Source: Streptomyces sp. NRRL F-2664 (lineage in GTDB: Bacteria; Actinomycetota; Actinomycetes; Streptomycetales; Streptomycetaceae). From it: a stretch of DNA of 64,000 nucleotides. Location: NCBI RefSeq assembly GCF_000719345.1, contig NZ_JOFX01000006.1:1-64000 (forward strand), given 5' to 3'. The notes beneath the pieces are model-generated. The model did not search any database and was not told the DNA's origin. It saw only the letters and a list, made by a program, of their open reading frames with translations. Position 1 is the stretch's first letter. Every line of letters starts with the position of its first letter. Positions 1-7,579 of the stretch are shown here, one piece after another. Made by a program: the position numbers and the translations under genes.

Positions 1-130
1 CTGTCCTGCGTTTCCGACTCTATCAGACTCTTTCGGGCCCGATTTCCTCGGTGCTTTCCAGGTTCTCGCTTTCGCGATTCCCTTTCCGGCGATTCCGACT
101 CTATCAGATCCTTTCGGGCCTGACTCCCTG
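1..130 (-). other. leader of an rRNA operon running off the left edge
   Basis: Read on the minus strand, this stretch matches my memory of the Streptomyces 16S rRNA leader: two copies of a CTGATAGAGTCGGAA motif, each preceded by GGCCCGAAAG, about 79 bp apart (plus-strand 12-45 and 91-124), with GGAAAGGGAA and GGAAAGCACCGAGGAAAT segments between them. The 16S gene itself should begin beyond base 1. The repeated TAGAGT could act as -10 elements of tandem rrn promoters or as processing signals; the sequence alone does not decide. The operon is divergent from trpS. Confidence 0.75.
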
Positions 131-355
131 TCAGCGGGTTGTGCTGCGCGGGCTGTTGGGCCCTTGCGGCGAGTGAGACAGTAGCGGATTCCCCGCCCCC
201 GAACCTAATCGGCGGCGGCGTCCTCGGACGCGGATTCCTCATTCGCAAATACGCATGAAAACGAGACGACAAAGTACGTCGTTCGTTCGAATGGCAGTGC
301 GGAATGGCTGTCCGGGGACCGACTGTGTCGGCGCTCACGTCGGACAACTCGAAGA

Positions 356-384
356 ACCTTACGGACTGGGCACACCCGTGTCAA
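356..384 (-). promoter_or_regulatory. rRNA operon promoter (upstream-most)
   Basis: On the minus strand a perfect -35 TTGACA (384-379) is followed by a 17-bp spacer and the -10 TAAGGT (361-356). This is close to the housekeeping sigma-HrdB consensus and fits the distal promoter of the tandem array that precedes Streptomyces rRNA operons. A second possible -10, TAGGTT, lies near 204-209 on the same strand but has no good -35. Confidence 0.72.
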
Positions 385-459
385 CCCCCTGCTGACCGGC
401 GCCGCGCAGAGTGCGCAAAACCCACGCCGACCCCTGCCGGGCGGTCTACTCTGGCTCCC

Positions 460-507
460 ATGACTACGCATGCGCTCACGCCCAGCCGTCGCTGGTGGGC
501 CGCCTGA
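460..507 (+). CDS. Trp-codon leader peptide of the trpS attenuator
   Basis: A 15-residue peptide, MTTHALTPSRRWWAA, ends with two consecutive Trp codons (493-498), two Ala codons and TGA. No ribosome binding site precedes it. A TACTCT hexamer at 447-452 lies exactly 7 nt before the ATG, so the transcript is probably leaderless, starting at the A of the ATG. Stalling at TGG-TGG when Trp-tRNA is scarce would control the downstream terminator. Ribosome-mediated attenuation is established for the auxiliary, antibiotic-resistant trpRS1 of S. coelicolor; this peptide is the counterpart. It is too short for ordinary gene callers. Confidence 0.85.
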   Translation: MTTHALTPSRRWWAA

Positions 508-576
508 CGGCGGCCGACCTTCCACGCGAGCACGCATGCGCTCACGGCCGCCGCCCCCGGCGGCCGTTTCTGTTGT
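498..576 (+). promoter_or_regulatory. transcription attenuator (pause hairpin, antiterminator, terminator)
   Basis: Three alternative pairings are visible. Pause hairpin: GGCCGCC (498-504) pairs with GGCGGCC (509-515), with the leader stop codon TGA in the loop. Antiterminator: CGGCGGCCG (508-516) pairs with CGGCCGCCG (545-553). Terminator: CGGCCGCCG (545-553), CCCC loop, CGGCGGCCG (558-566), then a T-rich run TTTCTGTTGT (567-576). Segments 508-516 and 558-566 are identical, so they compete for 545-553. A ribosome stalled on the Trp codons masks 498-504 and frees 509-515 to form the antiterminator. A 15-nt repeat, ACGCATGCGCTCACG, occurs at 466-480 and 532-546. Confidence 0.87.
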
Positions 577-649
577 GCTCCCCTCCCCGGGAGTGGACCG
601 GCCGCCCACGCGGTGACCCCACACCACTCACGCACAGGGAGAGCAGGAC

Positions 650-1648
650 ATGACGAGGATCTTCAGCGGGATCAAGCCGACCGGCCACATGACCTTGGGC
701 AACTACCTGGGCGCCGTACGGCAGTGGGTCGCTGCCGACAGCAAGCCGGACGATGCGCTGTTCTGCGTCGTCGACCTGCACGCCCTGACCGTCGAGCACG
801 AGCCCGCACGCGTCCGCCGGCTCAGCCGGCAGGCGGCGACGCTCCTGATGGCGGCCGGCCTGGGACCCGAGCGCTGCACCCTGTTCGTCCAGAGCCACGT
901 CCACGAGCACACGCGGCTGGCCTACCTGCTGGAGTGCACGGCGACCGACGGGGAGCTGCGCCGGATGATCCAGTACAAGGAGAAGGCCGCCAAGGCGCAG
1001 GCTTCCGGCGAGGGCGTACGGCTGTCGCTGCTCACCTACCCGGTGCTGATGGCAGCCGACATCCTGGCGTACGGGGCCGGGGAGGTGCCGGTCGGTGAGG
1101 ACCAGCGGCAGCACGTCGAGCTGACCCGGGACCTGGCGGTGCGCTTCAACCAGCGCTACGGCCATACCTTCACCGTGCCGAGGGCCACGCATCCGGCGGT
1201 GGCCGCGCGGGTGATGGACCTCCAGGACCCGACGTCGAAGATGGGGAAGTCCCATGCGAACGGCTCGGGGATCGTCTACCTCCTCGACGAGCCCGGGGTG
1301 GTGCGCAAGAAGGTGATGAGGGCCGTCACCGACAGCGGGGACGGTGCGGTGGTCCACGACCGGGAGGCGCGGCCGGGGGTGGCGAACCTGTTGGACATCC
1401 TGGCTGCGTGCACCGGCGGTGATCCCGTCGCGCTCGCGGACGGGTACACCGGGTACGGCGCGCTGAAGCGGGACGTCGCCGACGCGGTGGTCGAGCTGCT
1501 GCGGCCGTTGCAGGAGCGGCACGCGGAGCTGGCTGCGGACCCCGCGCAGGTGGACAAGGCTCTGCGGGAGGGCGCGGGGCGGGCCCGGGAGCTGGCACGG
1601 CCCGTGGTGGACCGGGCGTACGAGGCGATCGGGCTGCTCGTGCCGTAG
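650..1648 (+). CDS. trpS: tryptophanyl-tRNA synthetase, auxiliary type
   Basis: Charges tRNA-Trp with tryptophan in the cytosol. The 332-residue length is normal for a class I TrpRS. The HIGH-type signature is TGHMTLGN (residues 11-18) and the KMSKS-type loop is KMGKS (about 197-201). Residue 9 is Lys (GIKPTG) where most bacterial TrpRS have Gln; as I recall, Lys at this site was tied to indolmycin resistance in the S. coelicolor TrpRS1. The ATG has a GGGAGAGCAGGA ribosome binding site. The gene follows the attenuator at 460-576, so expression should rise when charged Trp-tRNA is limiting. It is probably the inducible second copy rather than the housekeeping enzyme. Confidence 0.93.
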   Translation: MTRIFSGIKPTGHMTLGNYLGAVRQWVAADSKPDDALFCVVDLHALTVEHEPARVRRLSRQAATLLMAAGLGPERCTLFVQSHVHEHTRLAYLLECTATDGELRRMIQYKEKAAKAQASGEGVRLSLLTYPVLMAADILAYGAGEVPVGEDQRQHVELTRDLAVRFNQRYGHTFTVPRATHPAVAARVMDLQDPTSKMGKSHANGSGIVYLLDEPGVVRKKVMRAVTDSGDGAVVHDREARPGVANLLDILAACTGGDPVALADGYTGYGALKRDVADAVVELLRPLQERHAELAADPAQVDKALREGAGRARELARPVVDRAYEAIGLLVP

Positions 1649-1691
1649 CGGCCCCGGTCCGACCGGTTCGGGTGCGGGTACGCGGGTGCCG

Positions 1692-1732
1692 GCGGGTACG
1701 GGCCCGGCGCCGGGGCGGGGGCCCGTACCCGC
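1692..1732. terminator. hairpin between convergent trpS and proC
   Basis: A perfect 14-bp stem (1692-1705 with 1719-1732) and a 13-nt GC-rich loop sits between the convergent trpS and proC stop codons. There is no long U run. Its position suggests a shared bidirectional terminator. Confidence 0.6.
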
Positions 1733-1735
1733 AGG

Positions 1736-2545
1736 TCAGCTGTTGCCGGAGGCGAGTTCGCGGCTGCGGTCGCGGGCCGCTTCGAGGGCGGCGATCAGTG
1801 CGGCGCGTACGCCGTGCTTCTCCAGCTCCACGATGGCGTTGATGGTGGTGCCGGCCGGGGAGGTGACGGCCTCGCGGAGCTTGACGGGGTGCTCGCCGCT
1901 GTCGCGCAGCATCACGGCGGCGCCGATGGCGGCCTGGACGATGAGGTCGTGGGCCTGGGCGCGGGGCAGCCCGAGGAGGATGCCGGCGTCGGTCATGGCC
2001 TCGACGAGGAAGTAGAAGTACGCCGGGCCCGAGCCGGAGAGGGCGGTGGCCGCGTCCTGCTGGGACTCGGGGACGCGCAGCGTCTTGCCGACTCCGCCGA
2101 AGATCTCCTCGGTGTGGGCGAGGTGCTCGGCGGTGGCGTGGCTGCCGGCGGAGATGACGGACATGGCCTCGTCGACGAGCGCGGGGGTGTTCGTCATGAC
2201 GCGCACGACGGGGGTGCCGGGGCTGAGGCGCTCTTCGAAGAACGAGGTGGGGATGCCGGCGGCGCCGCTGATGACGAGCCGGCCTGCGGGGACGTGCGGG
2301 GCGAGCTCGTCGAGGAGCTTGGCCATGTCCTGGGGCTTGACGGTGAGGATGAGGGTGTCGGCGCGCTTGGCGGCCTCGGCGTTGGAGACGGCCTCCACGC
2401 CGTAGCGGGTGCGCAGCTCCTCGGCGCGGTCGCTGCGGCGCGCGGTGACGAGGAGTTTGGAGGCGGGCCAGCCGCCGCGGATCATTCCGCTGAGCAGGGC
2501 CTCGCCGATCTTGCCGGTACCGAGGACTGCGACTGTCTGGGTCAT
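1736..2545 (-). CDS. proC: pyrroline-5-carboxylate reductase
   Basis: Last step of proline synthesis: NAD(P)H-dependent reduction of 1-pyrroline-5-carboxylate. The protein has 269 residues, typical of ProC. The N-terminal Rossmann glycine motif GTGKIGEALLSG begins near residue 10, and the C-terminal helical domain carries the family signature around SGSGPAYFYFLVEAM and AVTSPAGTTINAI. It converges on trpS and has no operon partner in this window. A cytosolic homodecamer is usual for the family. The start is the first ATG. Confidence 0.93.
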   Translation of the reverse strand: MTQTVAVLGTGKIGEALLSGMIRGGWPASKLLVTARRSDRAEELRTRYGVEAVSNAEAAKRADTLILTVKPQDMAKLLDELAPHVPAGRLVISGAAGIPTSFFEERLSPGTPVVRVMTNTPALVDEAMSVISAGSHATAEHLAHTEEIFGGVGKTLRVPESQQDAATALSGSGPAYFYFLVEAMTDAGILLGLPRAQAHDLIVQAAIGAAVMLRDSGEHPVKLREAVTSPAGTTINAIVELEKHGVRAALIAALEAARDRSRELASGNS

Positions 2546-2663
2546 GCCCGATTCACCTCGCCGAACTGTGCTTCACCTGGGCTGCGTAGGCAGGGGGCGT
2601 TCGCGTACGCGTCCTCATCCTTGCACCCGTGCGGGGTGCGGGGGCGTGCTGTCCGCAGTGCGG

Positions 2664-3401
2664 TCAGGGGGTGCGGCGGCGGAGGGTGGCCGCGCCGAGG
2701 GCGAGGACGAGCAGGGCGCAGGCGGCGACGATCACGGTGTCGCGGACGAAGTCGGCGGTCATGTCGGTGTGGGTGAGGACCTGGGTCATGCCGTCGACGG
2801 CGTAGGACATGGGCAGGGCGTCGGAGATGCCTTCGAGGACGGGGTGCATGGTGTTGCGGGCCGCGAAGAGACCGCACAGCAGCAGCTGGGGGAAGATCAC
2901 GGCCGGCATGAACTGGACGGCCTGGAACTCGGAGGCCGCGAAGGCGGAGACGAAGAGGCCGAGGGCGGTGCCGAGGAGGGCGTCGAGGAGGGCGACGAGG
3001 AGGAGCAGCCAGGGGGAGCCGACGACGTCGAGGCCGAGGACCCAGAGGGCGAGGCCGGTGGCGAGGAGGGACTGGACGACGGCGACGGCGCCGAAGGCGA
3101 GGGCGTAGCCGGCGATGAGGTCGCCCTTGCCGAGCGGCATGGCGAGGAGGCGTTCGAGGGTTCCGGAGGTGCGTTCGCGCAGGGTGGCGATGGAGGTCAC
3201 CAGGAACATGGTGATCAGGGGGAAGATCCCGAGGAGGGACGCGCCGACGCTGTGGAAGGTGCGGGGGCTGCCGTCGAAGACGTAGCGCAGCAGGGTGAGC
3301 ATCAGGACCGGCACCAGGACCATCAGGGCGATGGAGCGCGGGTCGTGGCGGAGCTGGCGCAGGACGCGGGCGGCGGTGGCGGCGGTGCGGGCGGTGTTCA
3401 T
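2664..3401 (-). CDS. ABC-2 type transporter permease
   Basis: A 245-residue membrane protein with about six hydrophobic segments, e.g. IALMVLVPVLMLTLL near residue 25, LITMFLVTSIATL near 72, and a C-terminal helix VIVAACALLVLALG. The charged loop RERTSGTLERLLAMP is the hallmark of the ABC-2 (DrrB/NatB-like) family. The ATG start is fixed by a 4-nt ATGA overlap with the ATPase gene upstream (3398-3401), so the pair is co-translated and forms one exporter. The substrate cannot be inferred; relatives export drugs, Na+ or lipids. Confidence 0.88.
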   Translation of the reverse strand: MNTARTAATAARVLRQLRHDPRSIALMVLVPVLMLTLLRYVFDGSPRTFHSVGASLLGIFPLITMFLVTSIATLRERTSGTLERLLAMPLGKGDLIAGYALAFGAVAVVQSLLATGLALWVLGLDVVGSPWLLLLVALLDALLGTALGLFVSAFAASEFQAVQFMPAVIFPQLLLCGLFAARNTMHPVLEGISDALPMSYAVDGMTQVLTHTDMTADFVRDTVIVAACALLVLALGAATLRRRTP

Positions 3402-4195
3402 CGGGGCTGCTCCTGGGCGGCGAGGGTGTTCGCCCGGTCGACGAGGCGCAGGAAGCCCTCTTCGACGGTGGCGGAGTGGGTGCGGGTGCGCAGGGCGTCG
3501 GGGGTGTCCTGGGCGAGGATGCGGCCGTCGCGCATGAGGAGGAGGTCGTGGCAGCGCTCGGCCTCGTCCATGACGTGGGACGAGACGAGGATGGTGGCGC
3601 CGCGGGTGGCGGTGAGGTCGTGGAAGAGGTTCCACAGGTCGCGCCGCAGGACGGGGTCGAGTCCGACGGTGGGTTCGTCGAGGACCAGCAGCTCGGGGGT
3701 TCCGAGCAGGGCGACGGCGAGGGAGACGCGGCTGCGCTGGCCGCCGGAGAGGTTGCCGGCGAGGGCGCCGGCGCGGCCGGTGAGGTCGACGTCGGTGAGG
3801 GCGCGGTCGACGGCTTCGGCGCGGCGGGCCGCGGCGGTCCGGCCGGGGTCGAGGATCGCGGCGAAGTAGTCGAGGTTCTGGCGGACGGTGAGGTCGTCGT
3901 AGACGGAGGGGGCCTGGGTGACGTAGCCGATGCGGGAGCGGAGGTCCGGGTGGCCCGCGGGCCGGCCGAGGACGTCGAGGGTGCCGGTGACGTGGGCCTG
4001 TGTGCCGACGATGGCGCGCAGGAGGGTGGACTTGCCGCATCCGGAGGGGCCGAGGAGGCCGGTGATGCGGCCGCGGGGGACGTCGAAGGCGATGTCGTCG
4101 ATGACGGTGCGCGGGGTGCGGCCGGTGCCGCGGCGGACGGTGAGGCCGTGGGCGTGGACGGCGGCCGGTGCTTCACCCGGCTGCTTATTCATCAT
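3398..4195 (-). CDS. ABC transporter ATP-binding protein (exporter type)
   Basis: The ATPase of the ABC-2 exporter, 265 residues. Walker A GPSGCGKST is near residue 49, signature NLSGGQRSRVSLA near 148, Walker B LLVLDEPTVGLDP near 170, and the switch His in ILVSSHVMDEAERC. DrrA/NatA-like architecture. Two tandem ATG codons (4195, 4192) are possible starts. No ribosome binding site is present, but a -10 box lies 7 nt before the first ATG, so the mRNA is probably leaderless. The start region lies inside a perfect palindrome (4185-4206) that probably binds a repressor. No regulator gene is adjacent. Confidence 0.88.
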   Translation of the reverse strand: MMNKQPGEAPAAVHAHGLTVRRGTGRTPRTVIDDIAFDVPRGRITGLLGPSGCGKSTLLRAIVGTQAHVTGTLDVLGRPAGHPDLRSRIGYVTQAPSVYDDLTVRQNLDYFAAILDPGRTAAARRAEAVDRALTDVDLTGRAGALAGNLSGGQRSRVSLAVALLGTPELLVLDEPTVGLDPVLRRDLWNLFHDLTATRGATILVSSHVMDEAERCHDLLLMRDGRILAQDTPDALRTRTHSATVEEGFLRLVDRANTLAAQEQPR

Positions 4196-4232
4196 GTGAT
4201 GAATAATGCGCCCGGCGGTGCCGGGGCGTCAA
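4185..4232 (-). promoter_or_regulatory. leaderless promoter with overlapping palindromic operator
   Basis: On the minus strand TTGACG (4232-4227), an 18-bp spacer and CATTAT (4208-4203) form a good housekeeping promoter. The predicted start is the A of the ATG at 4195. Overlapping the -10 and the start codons is a 22-bp perfect palindrome with 10-bp arms TTATTCATCA (4185-4194) and TGATGAATAA (4197-4206) around a 2-bp centre. A dimeric repressor (GntR/YtrA, PadR or TetR type) bound here would block initiation. The regulator is not identifiable from the window. Confidence 0.75.
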
Positions 4233-4273
4233 TCACCGGGACACTGCGGGCGTACTGCCGGGGGCGGTGAGGG

Positions 4274-4840
4274 CTACTTCCTGCGCTTCGGTCGCCGGGC
4301 GGCCGGGTTGCCGGTGCGGGTGCTGCGGCGGCGCTCGTACTCGGCCAGGGCTCGCTCGTACTCGGCGCGGCGGAGCTTCTCGCCGGGGGCCTCGACCAGG
4401 CAGCGCAGGGCGTAGGCGATGAGGGAGCCGATGAAACCGATCGTCTTCAGGCCCTTGAGCGCGGCCTCGTCGGAGGACGGGGCCGGGCGCCGGTTGTAGG
4501 AGTCCCAGGTCTTGATGAAGGCGATGGAGCTGGCGATCGCGAAGAGGACGACGACGGAGATGCTGAGGAAGGGGCCGACGTTGCCGATCGCCAGGCCCTC
4601 GTAGGACAGGCGCAGCAGGACGGCGGCGGCGGTCGCGGTGACCAGCGATCCCACGGCGAGGGCGGCGCGGCGCAGGCCGTAGCCGCTCTCGTGGTTCACC
4701 CAGGTGGTGCCGAAGTAGCGGATCGGCTCGGGCTGCGGGCCGGCGGGGGCCGTCGGCGCGGGCGTGGACGACGCCCGGGCCGGGGCGGCCGCGCCGGTCG
4801 CCGGCTCGACGGGGGGCTGGTCTCGCTGATCGTCGCTCAC
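4274..4840 (-). CDS. predicted membrane protein of unknown function
   Basis: Not recognised as a named family. About 188 residues from the GTG at 4840 (VSDDQRDQPPVEP). The first ~45 residues are rich in Pro, Ala and Thr and look disordered. Two membrane helices follow: ALAVGSLVTATAAAVLLRL (about 70-90) and GPFLSISVVVLFAIASSIAF (about 100-120). A positively charged, Arg-rich C-terminus (YERRRSTRTG...RRPKRRK) probably lies in the cytosol. An alternative upstream start would add about 30 residues but lacks a ribosome binding site. No operon partner is evident. Confidence 0.7.
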   Translation of the reverse strand: MSDDQRDQPPVEPATGAAAPARASSTPAPTAPAGPQPEPIRYFGTTWVNHESGYGLRRAALAVGSLVTATAAAVLLRLSYEGLAIGNVGPFLSISVVVLFAIASSIAFIKTWDSYNRRPAPSSDEAALKGLKTIGFIGSLIAYALRCLVEAPGEKLRRAEYERALAEYERRRSTRTGNPAARRPKRRK

Positions 4841-4966
4841 AGCAGCGATTATCCCCCGCCGGGCCGGTCGGGCCGAGTGTGTCTCACGTGTCAGACGGGT
4901 CGTCCGCGGCACACGCGGCGGACGCGGCCGGCGCATGGCGGACGGAACGCGGGCCGCGCCGTCCGG

Positions 4967-5269
4967 TCAGCCGCAGTGCGTGACCACGTAGCCGTCGCTG
5001 CCGGTCCGCACGTACGCGTCGGAGACGAACCGGCCGTTGCCGATGCAGTCCCAGATGTCGGTCGTGCCGTACGGGCCGGAGACCGTGGTGCCCTCGGTCT
5101 GGCAGCGCAGGGTGACGGTCGCGCCGAGCGGCAGGACGTCGATCACAGAGTAGGTGGTGCCGGGGCCGCTGCGGACGTTGAGCCGGTAGCCGGGAGCGAC
5201 CGGGTAGGACGGGTAGCCGGAGCCCGATGCAACACTCTGCACTTGGCTCGAATCGTTCTCCACCGACAT
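4967..5269 (-). CDS. small SH3-like (SH3b) domain protein
   Basis: About 100 residues. The centre, YRLNVRSGPGTTYSVIDVLPLGATVTLRCQ, is the typical bacterial SH3 repeat (SH3_3) opening. Cys pairs (C near 57, C near 71, C at 99) could form disulphides. There is no clear signal peptide, although SH3b domains usually act at the cell wall; export by another route or a missed N-terminus is possible. The start is set by GGGGGAG 8 nt upstream of ATG 5269. It is divergent from the Ser/Thr kinase gene, with about 105 bp between them. Confidence 0.75.
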   Translation of the reverse strand: MSVENDSSQVQSVASGSGYPSYPVAPGYRLNVRSGPGTTYSVIDVLPLGATVTLRCQTEGTTVSGPYGTTDIWDCIGNGRFVSDAYVRTGSDGYVVTHCG

Positions 5270-5375
5270 GCGACATCTCCCCCCATGGGCGTTGCCGTGC
5301 GCAACTCGCGCAGGGTAGCAGGACCTTGGAGATGCGTACGGCTCATCGACTAGGCTCCGGCGGGGGTGGTGAGCG

Positions 5376-7520
5376 GTGCATTCGCTGCGTGCGGAGTACG
5401 CGGGCTTTCCGGAGTACGCCGGGCAGTACCGGCTCGAATCGGTGCTCGGCTCCGGAGGGATGGGCGTCGTCCACCTCGCCACCTCCGGCTCGGGGCTGAA
5501 ACTCGCCGTCAAGATCGTGCATGCCGAGCATGCGGTGGACCCGGAGTTCCGGGCCCGCTTCCGGCAGGAGGTCGCCGCCGCGCGCCGGGTGAGCGGTGCC
5601 TTCACCGCCCCTGTCGTGGACGCGGATCCCGACGCCGAACGGCCCTGGATGGCCACCCTGTTCATCGACGCGCCGACGCTCGCCGAGCGGGTGCGGGAGC
5701 GGGTGCTGGACCGCACCGAGCTGGCCCGGCTCGCCGCCGGGCTGGCGGAGGCGCTGCGCGACATCCACCGGGCCGGTGTGGTCCACCGGGACCTCAAGCC
5801 GAGCAACGTCCTCATGGCGCCCGACGGCGTACGGGTCATCGACTTCGGGATCTCCCGGCCGGCGGACAGCGACCTGCGGACCGAGACGGGCAAGCTGATC
5901 GGGACGCCGCCGTTCATGGCGCCCGAGCAGTTCCAGCGGCCCCGCGAGGTCGGGACGGCCGCGGACGTCTTCGCCCTGGGCGCGGTGCTCGTCCACGCGG
6001 CGACGGGCCGCGGGCCCTTCGACTCCGACAGCCACTACCTGGTGGCGTACCAGGTGGTGCACAGCGAGCCCGATCTGACCGGGCTGCCGCGGCAGCTCGT
6101 ACCGCTCGTCGAGCGGTGCCTGGCGAAGGATCCGCAGGAGCGGCCGACCGCGGAGGAGCTGATCGGGGAGATGCGGGCGGTCGCGTACCCGACCGCCGAG
6201 GACACCCAGGCCTTCATCCCCCGGCCGCGCCCGCCCGACGGGGCCGAACTGCTCACCCACCGCCGGGAGCGCGTCCCCGCAGCGCCGGAGCCCCGGCCCC
6301 CGCGCCGGCGGCGGACGCGGATCGCGGTCGCGGCCGGGACCGGGCTGCTGCTGGTGGGCGGCGCCGTCGGCGGGTACCTGTGGTTCGGGACGGCCGCCGG
6401 GTCGTCGACCGCGCAGATCGCGGGCACGTCGGATCCGGCGCCCGCGAAGGCCTTCGCGCCGTGGTCGGTCCCCCTGGGCACACCCGGCACGGGCAGCCGG
6501 ATCGGGGCCTGCTCCTGGCAGGCAGAGGCCCTCTACTGCGCCGGACCGGGCCTCACCGCCGCCCGGCTCGACCCCGCCGACGGCAGGGCGGTGTGGACGG
6601 TGGCGGCACCGACCGGCGCGCCGGCGAAGGGGACCGCGACCGCCGCCGCACCCCTGCACGCCGGCGGTCGCGTCCTCGTCGTGGTACCGGGCAGCGAGAC
6701 GCTCCGGGCGCTGGACCCGGCCACGGGCGCCGAGCGCTGGCGCCGTGGGCTCCCCGCCGGCTCCCAGGTGCTGCCCGCGGGTGCGCAGGTCCTGCTGGTG
6801 GGAACGCACGGCAGCGTCACCGCCCTGGACGCGGCGACCGGCACCGCGCGGTGGACGCAGCAGATCGGCGGGGTCGGCTCCGTGTGGTGGACCGGCGGTG
6901 GTGGCGACGGCGTTACCGAGCCCGCCGAGCTGTACGTGGCGACGCCCGACGGCAGCGGTTCCACGCAGCTCGCCGCCGTCGACCCGGCGACCGGGAGCGC
7001 CGGACGGCAGTTCCGCACGGCCGGGCGGCTGCGGCCGGTCGGGGCGGCGCGCGGCGGCCTGTACCTGATGGACGTCGACGCCTCCGGCCGGACCACCGCC
7101 GTCGTGCGCGCCGACCTCGCGGCGCGTTCGGCGCAGCGGGTGCGGCTGGCGGCGCCGCTGTTCGACGCGGAGGCGGCGGTGGACCGGGAGGGGGTCACGT
7201 ACCTGTTCGGGACGTCCGGCGCACTGGCCGCGGTCGGGGCCGACAAGGAGCGGTGGCGGCTGGAGACGGGCGTGACGGTGGCCTCCCGGCCGGTGGTCGC
7301 CGGCGGCCGGGTCCTTTTGACGGCGCCGGACGGGCGGCTGCTGGCCGTCGACGCGGCCGACGGCCGGCCGGCGGGCCAGACCCGGCCGCGGATGGCCGAC
7401 GGCAAGGACACCTACGCGTCGACGCTGCCCGCGCCGGTGGCCGGCGGCGGGCGGATCTTCGCGGGCGCGCCCGACGGCTCGGTGTTCGCGGTGGACGCCG
7501 CCGACCCGGCCCGCTGGTGA
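5376..7520 (+). CDS. Ser/Thr protein kinase with C-terminal PQQ-like beta-propeller
   Basis: A 714-residue Hanks-type receptor kinase. Glycine loop GSGGMG (25-30), ATP-site Lys46, catalytic HRDLKPSN (137-144), DFGIS (156-160) and APEQ (182-185) are all present, so it should be active. A Pro/Arg-rich juxtamembrane stretch precedes one membrane helix (about 316-338). The outside part (340-714) holds repeats such as LRALDPATGAERWRRGL and VTALDAATGTARWTQQI, typical of PQQ/YVTN beta-propellers that bind ligands. It belongs to the AfsK-like group. GTG 5376 is the first possible start after an in-frame stop. A TAGGCT -10-like box lies at 5351-5356. Confidence 0.92.
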   Translation: MHSLRAEYAGFPEYAGQYRLESVLGSGGMGVVHLATSGSGLKLAVKIVHAEHAVDPEFRARFRQEVAAARRVSGAFTAPVVDADPDAERPWMATLFIDAPTLAERVRERVLDRTELARLAAGLAEALRDIHRAGVVHRDLKPSNVLMAPDGVRVIDFGISRPADSDLRTETGKLIGTPPFMAPEQFQRPREVGTAADVFALGAVLVHAATGRGPFDSDSHYLVAYQVVHSEPDLTGLPRQLVPLVERCLAKDPQERPTAEELIGEMRAVAYPTAEDTQAFIPRPRPPDGAELLTHRRERVPAAPEPRPPRRRRTRIAVAAGTGLLLVGGAVGGYLWFGTAAGSSTAQIAGTSDPAPAKAFAPWSVPLGTPGTGSRIGACSWQAEALYCAGPGLTAARLDPADGRAVWTVAAPTGAPAKGTATAAAPLHAGGRVLVVVPGSETLRALDPATGAERWRRGLPAGSQVLPAGAQVLLVGTHGSVTALDAATGTARWTQQIGGVGSVWWTGGGGDGVTEPAELYVATPDGSGSTQLAAVDPATGSAGRQFRTAGRLRPVGAARGGLYLMDVDASGRTTAVVRADLAARSAQRVRLAAPLFDAEAAVDREGVTYLFGTSGALAAVGADKERWRLETGVTVASRPVVAGGRVLLTAPDGRLLAVDAADGRPAGQTRPRMADGKDTYASTLPAPVAGGGRIFAGAPDGSVFAVDAADPARW

Positions 7521-7528
7521 GACGCGGG

Positions 7529-7557
7529 CGCCCCCGCACCGGATCGGTGCGGGGGCG
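7529..7557. terminator. bidirectional terminator between kinase gene and ilvD
   Basis: A perfect 13-bp stem (7529-7541 with 7545-7557) and 3-nt loop lies 9 nt after the kinase stop and 22 nt after the ilvD stop on the other strand. No U run is present on either side, as is common in Streptomyces. Confidence 0.75.
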
Positions 7558-7579
7558 TCGCTGCCCGTGGCCGGCCGGG

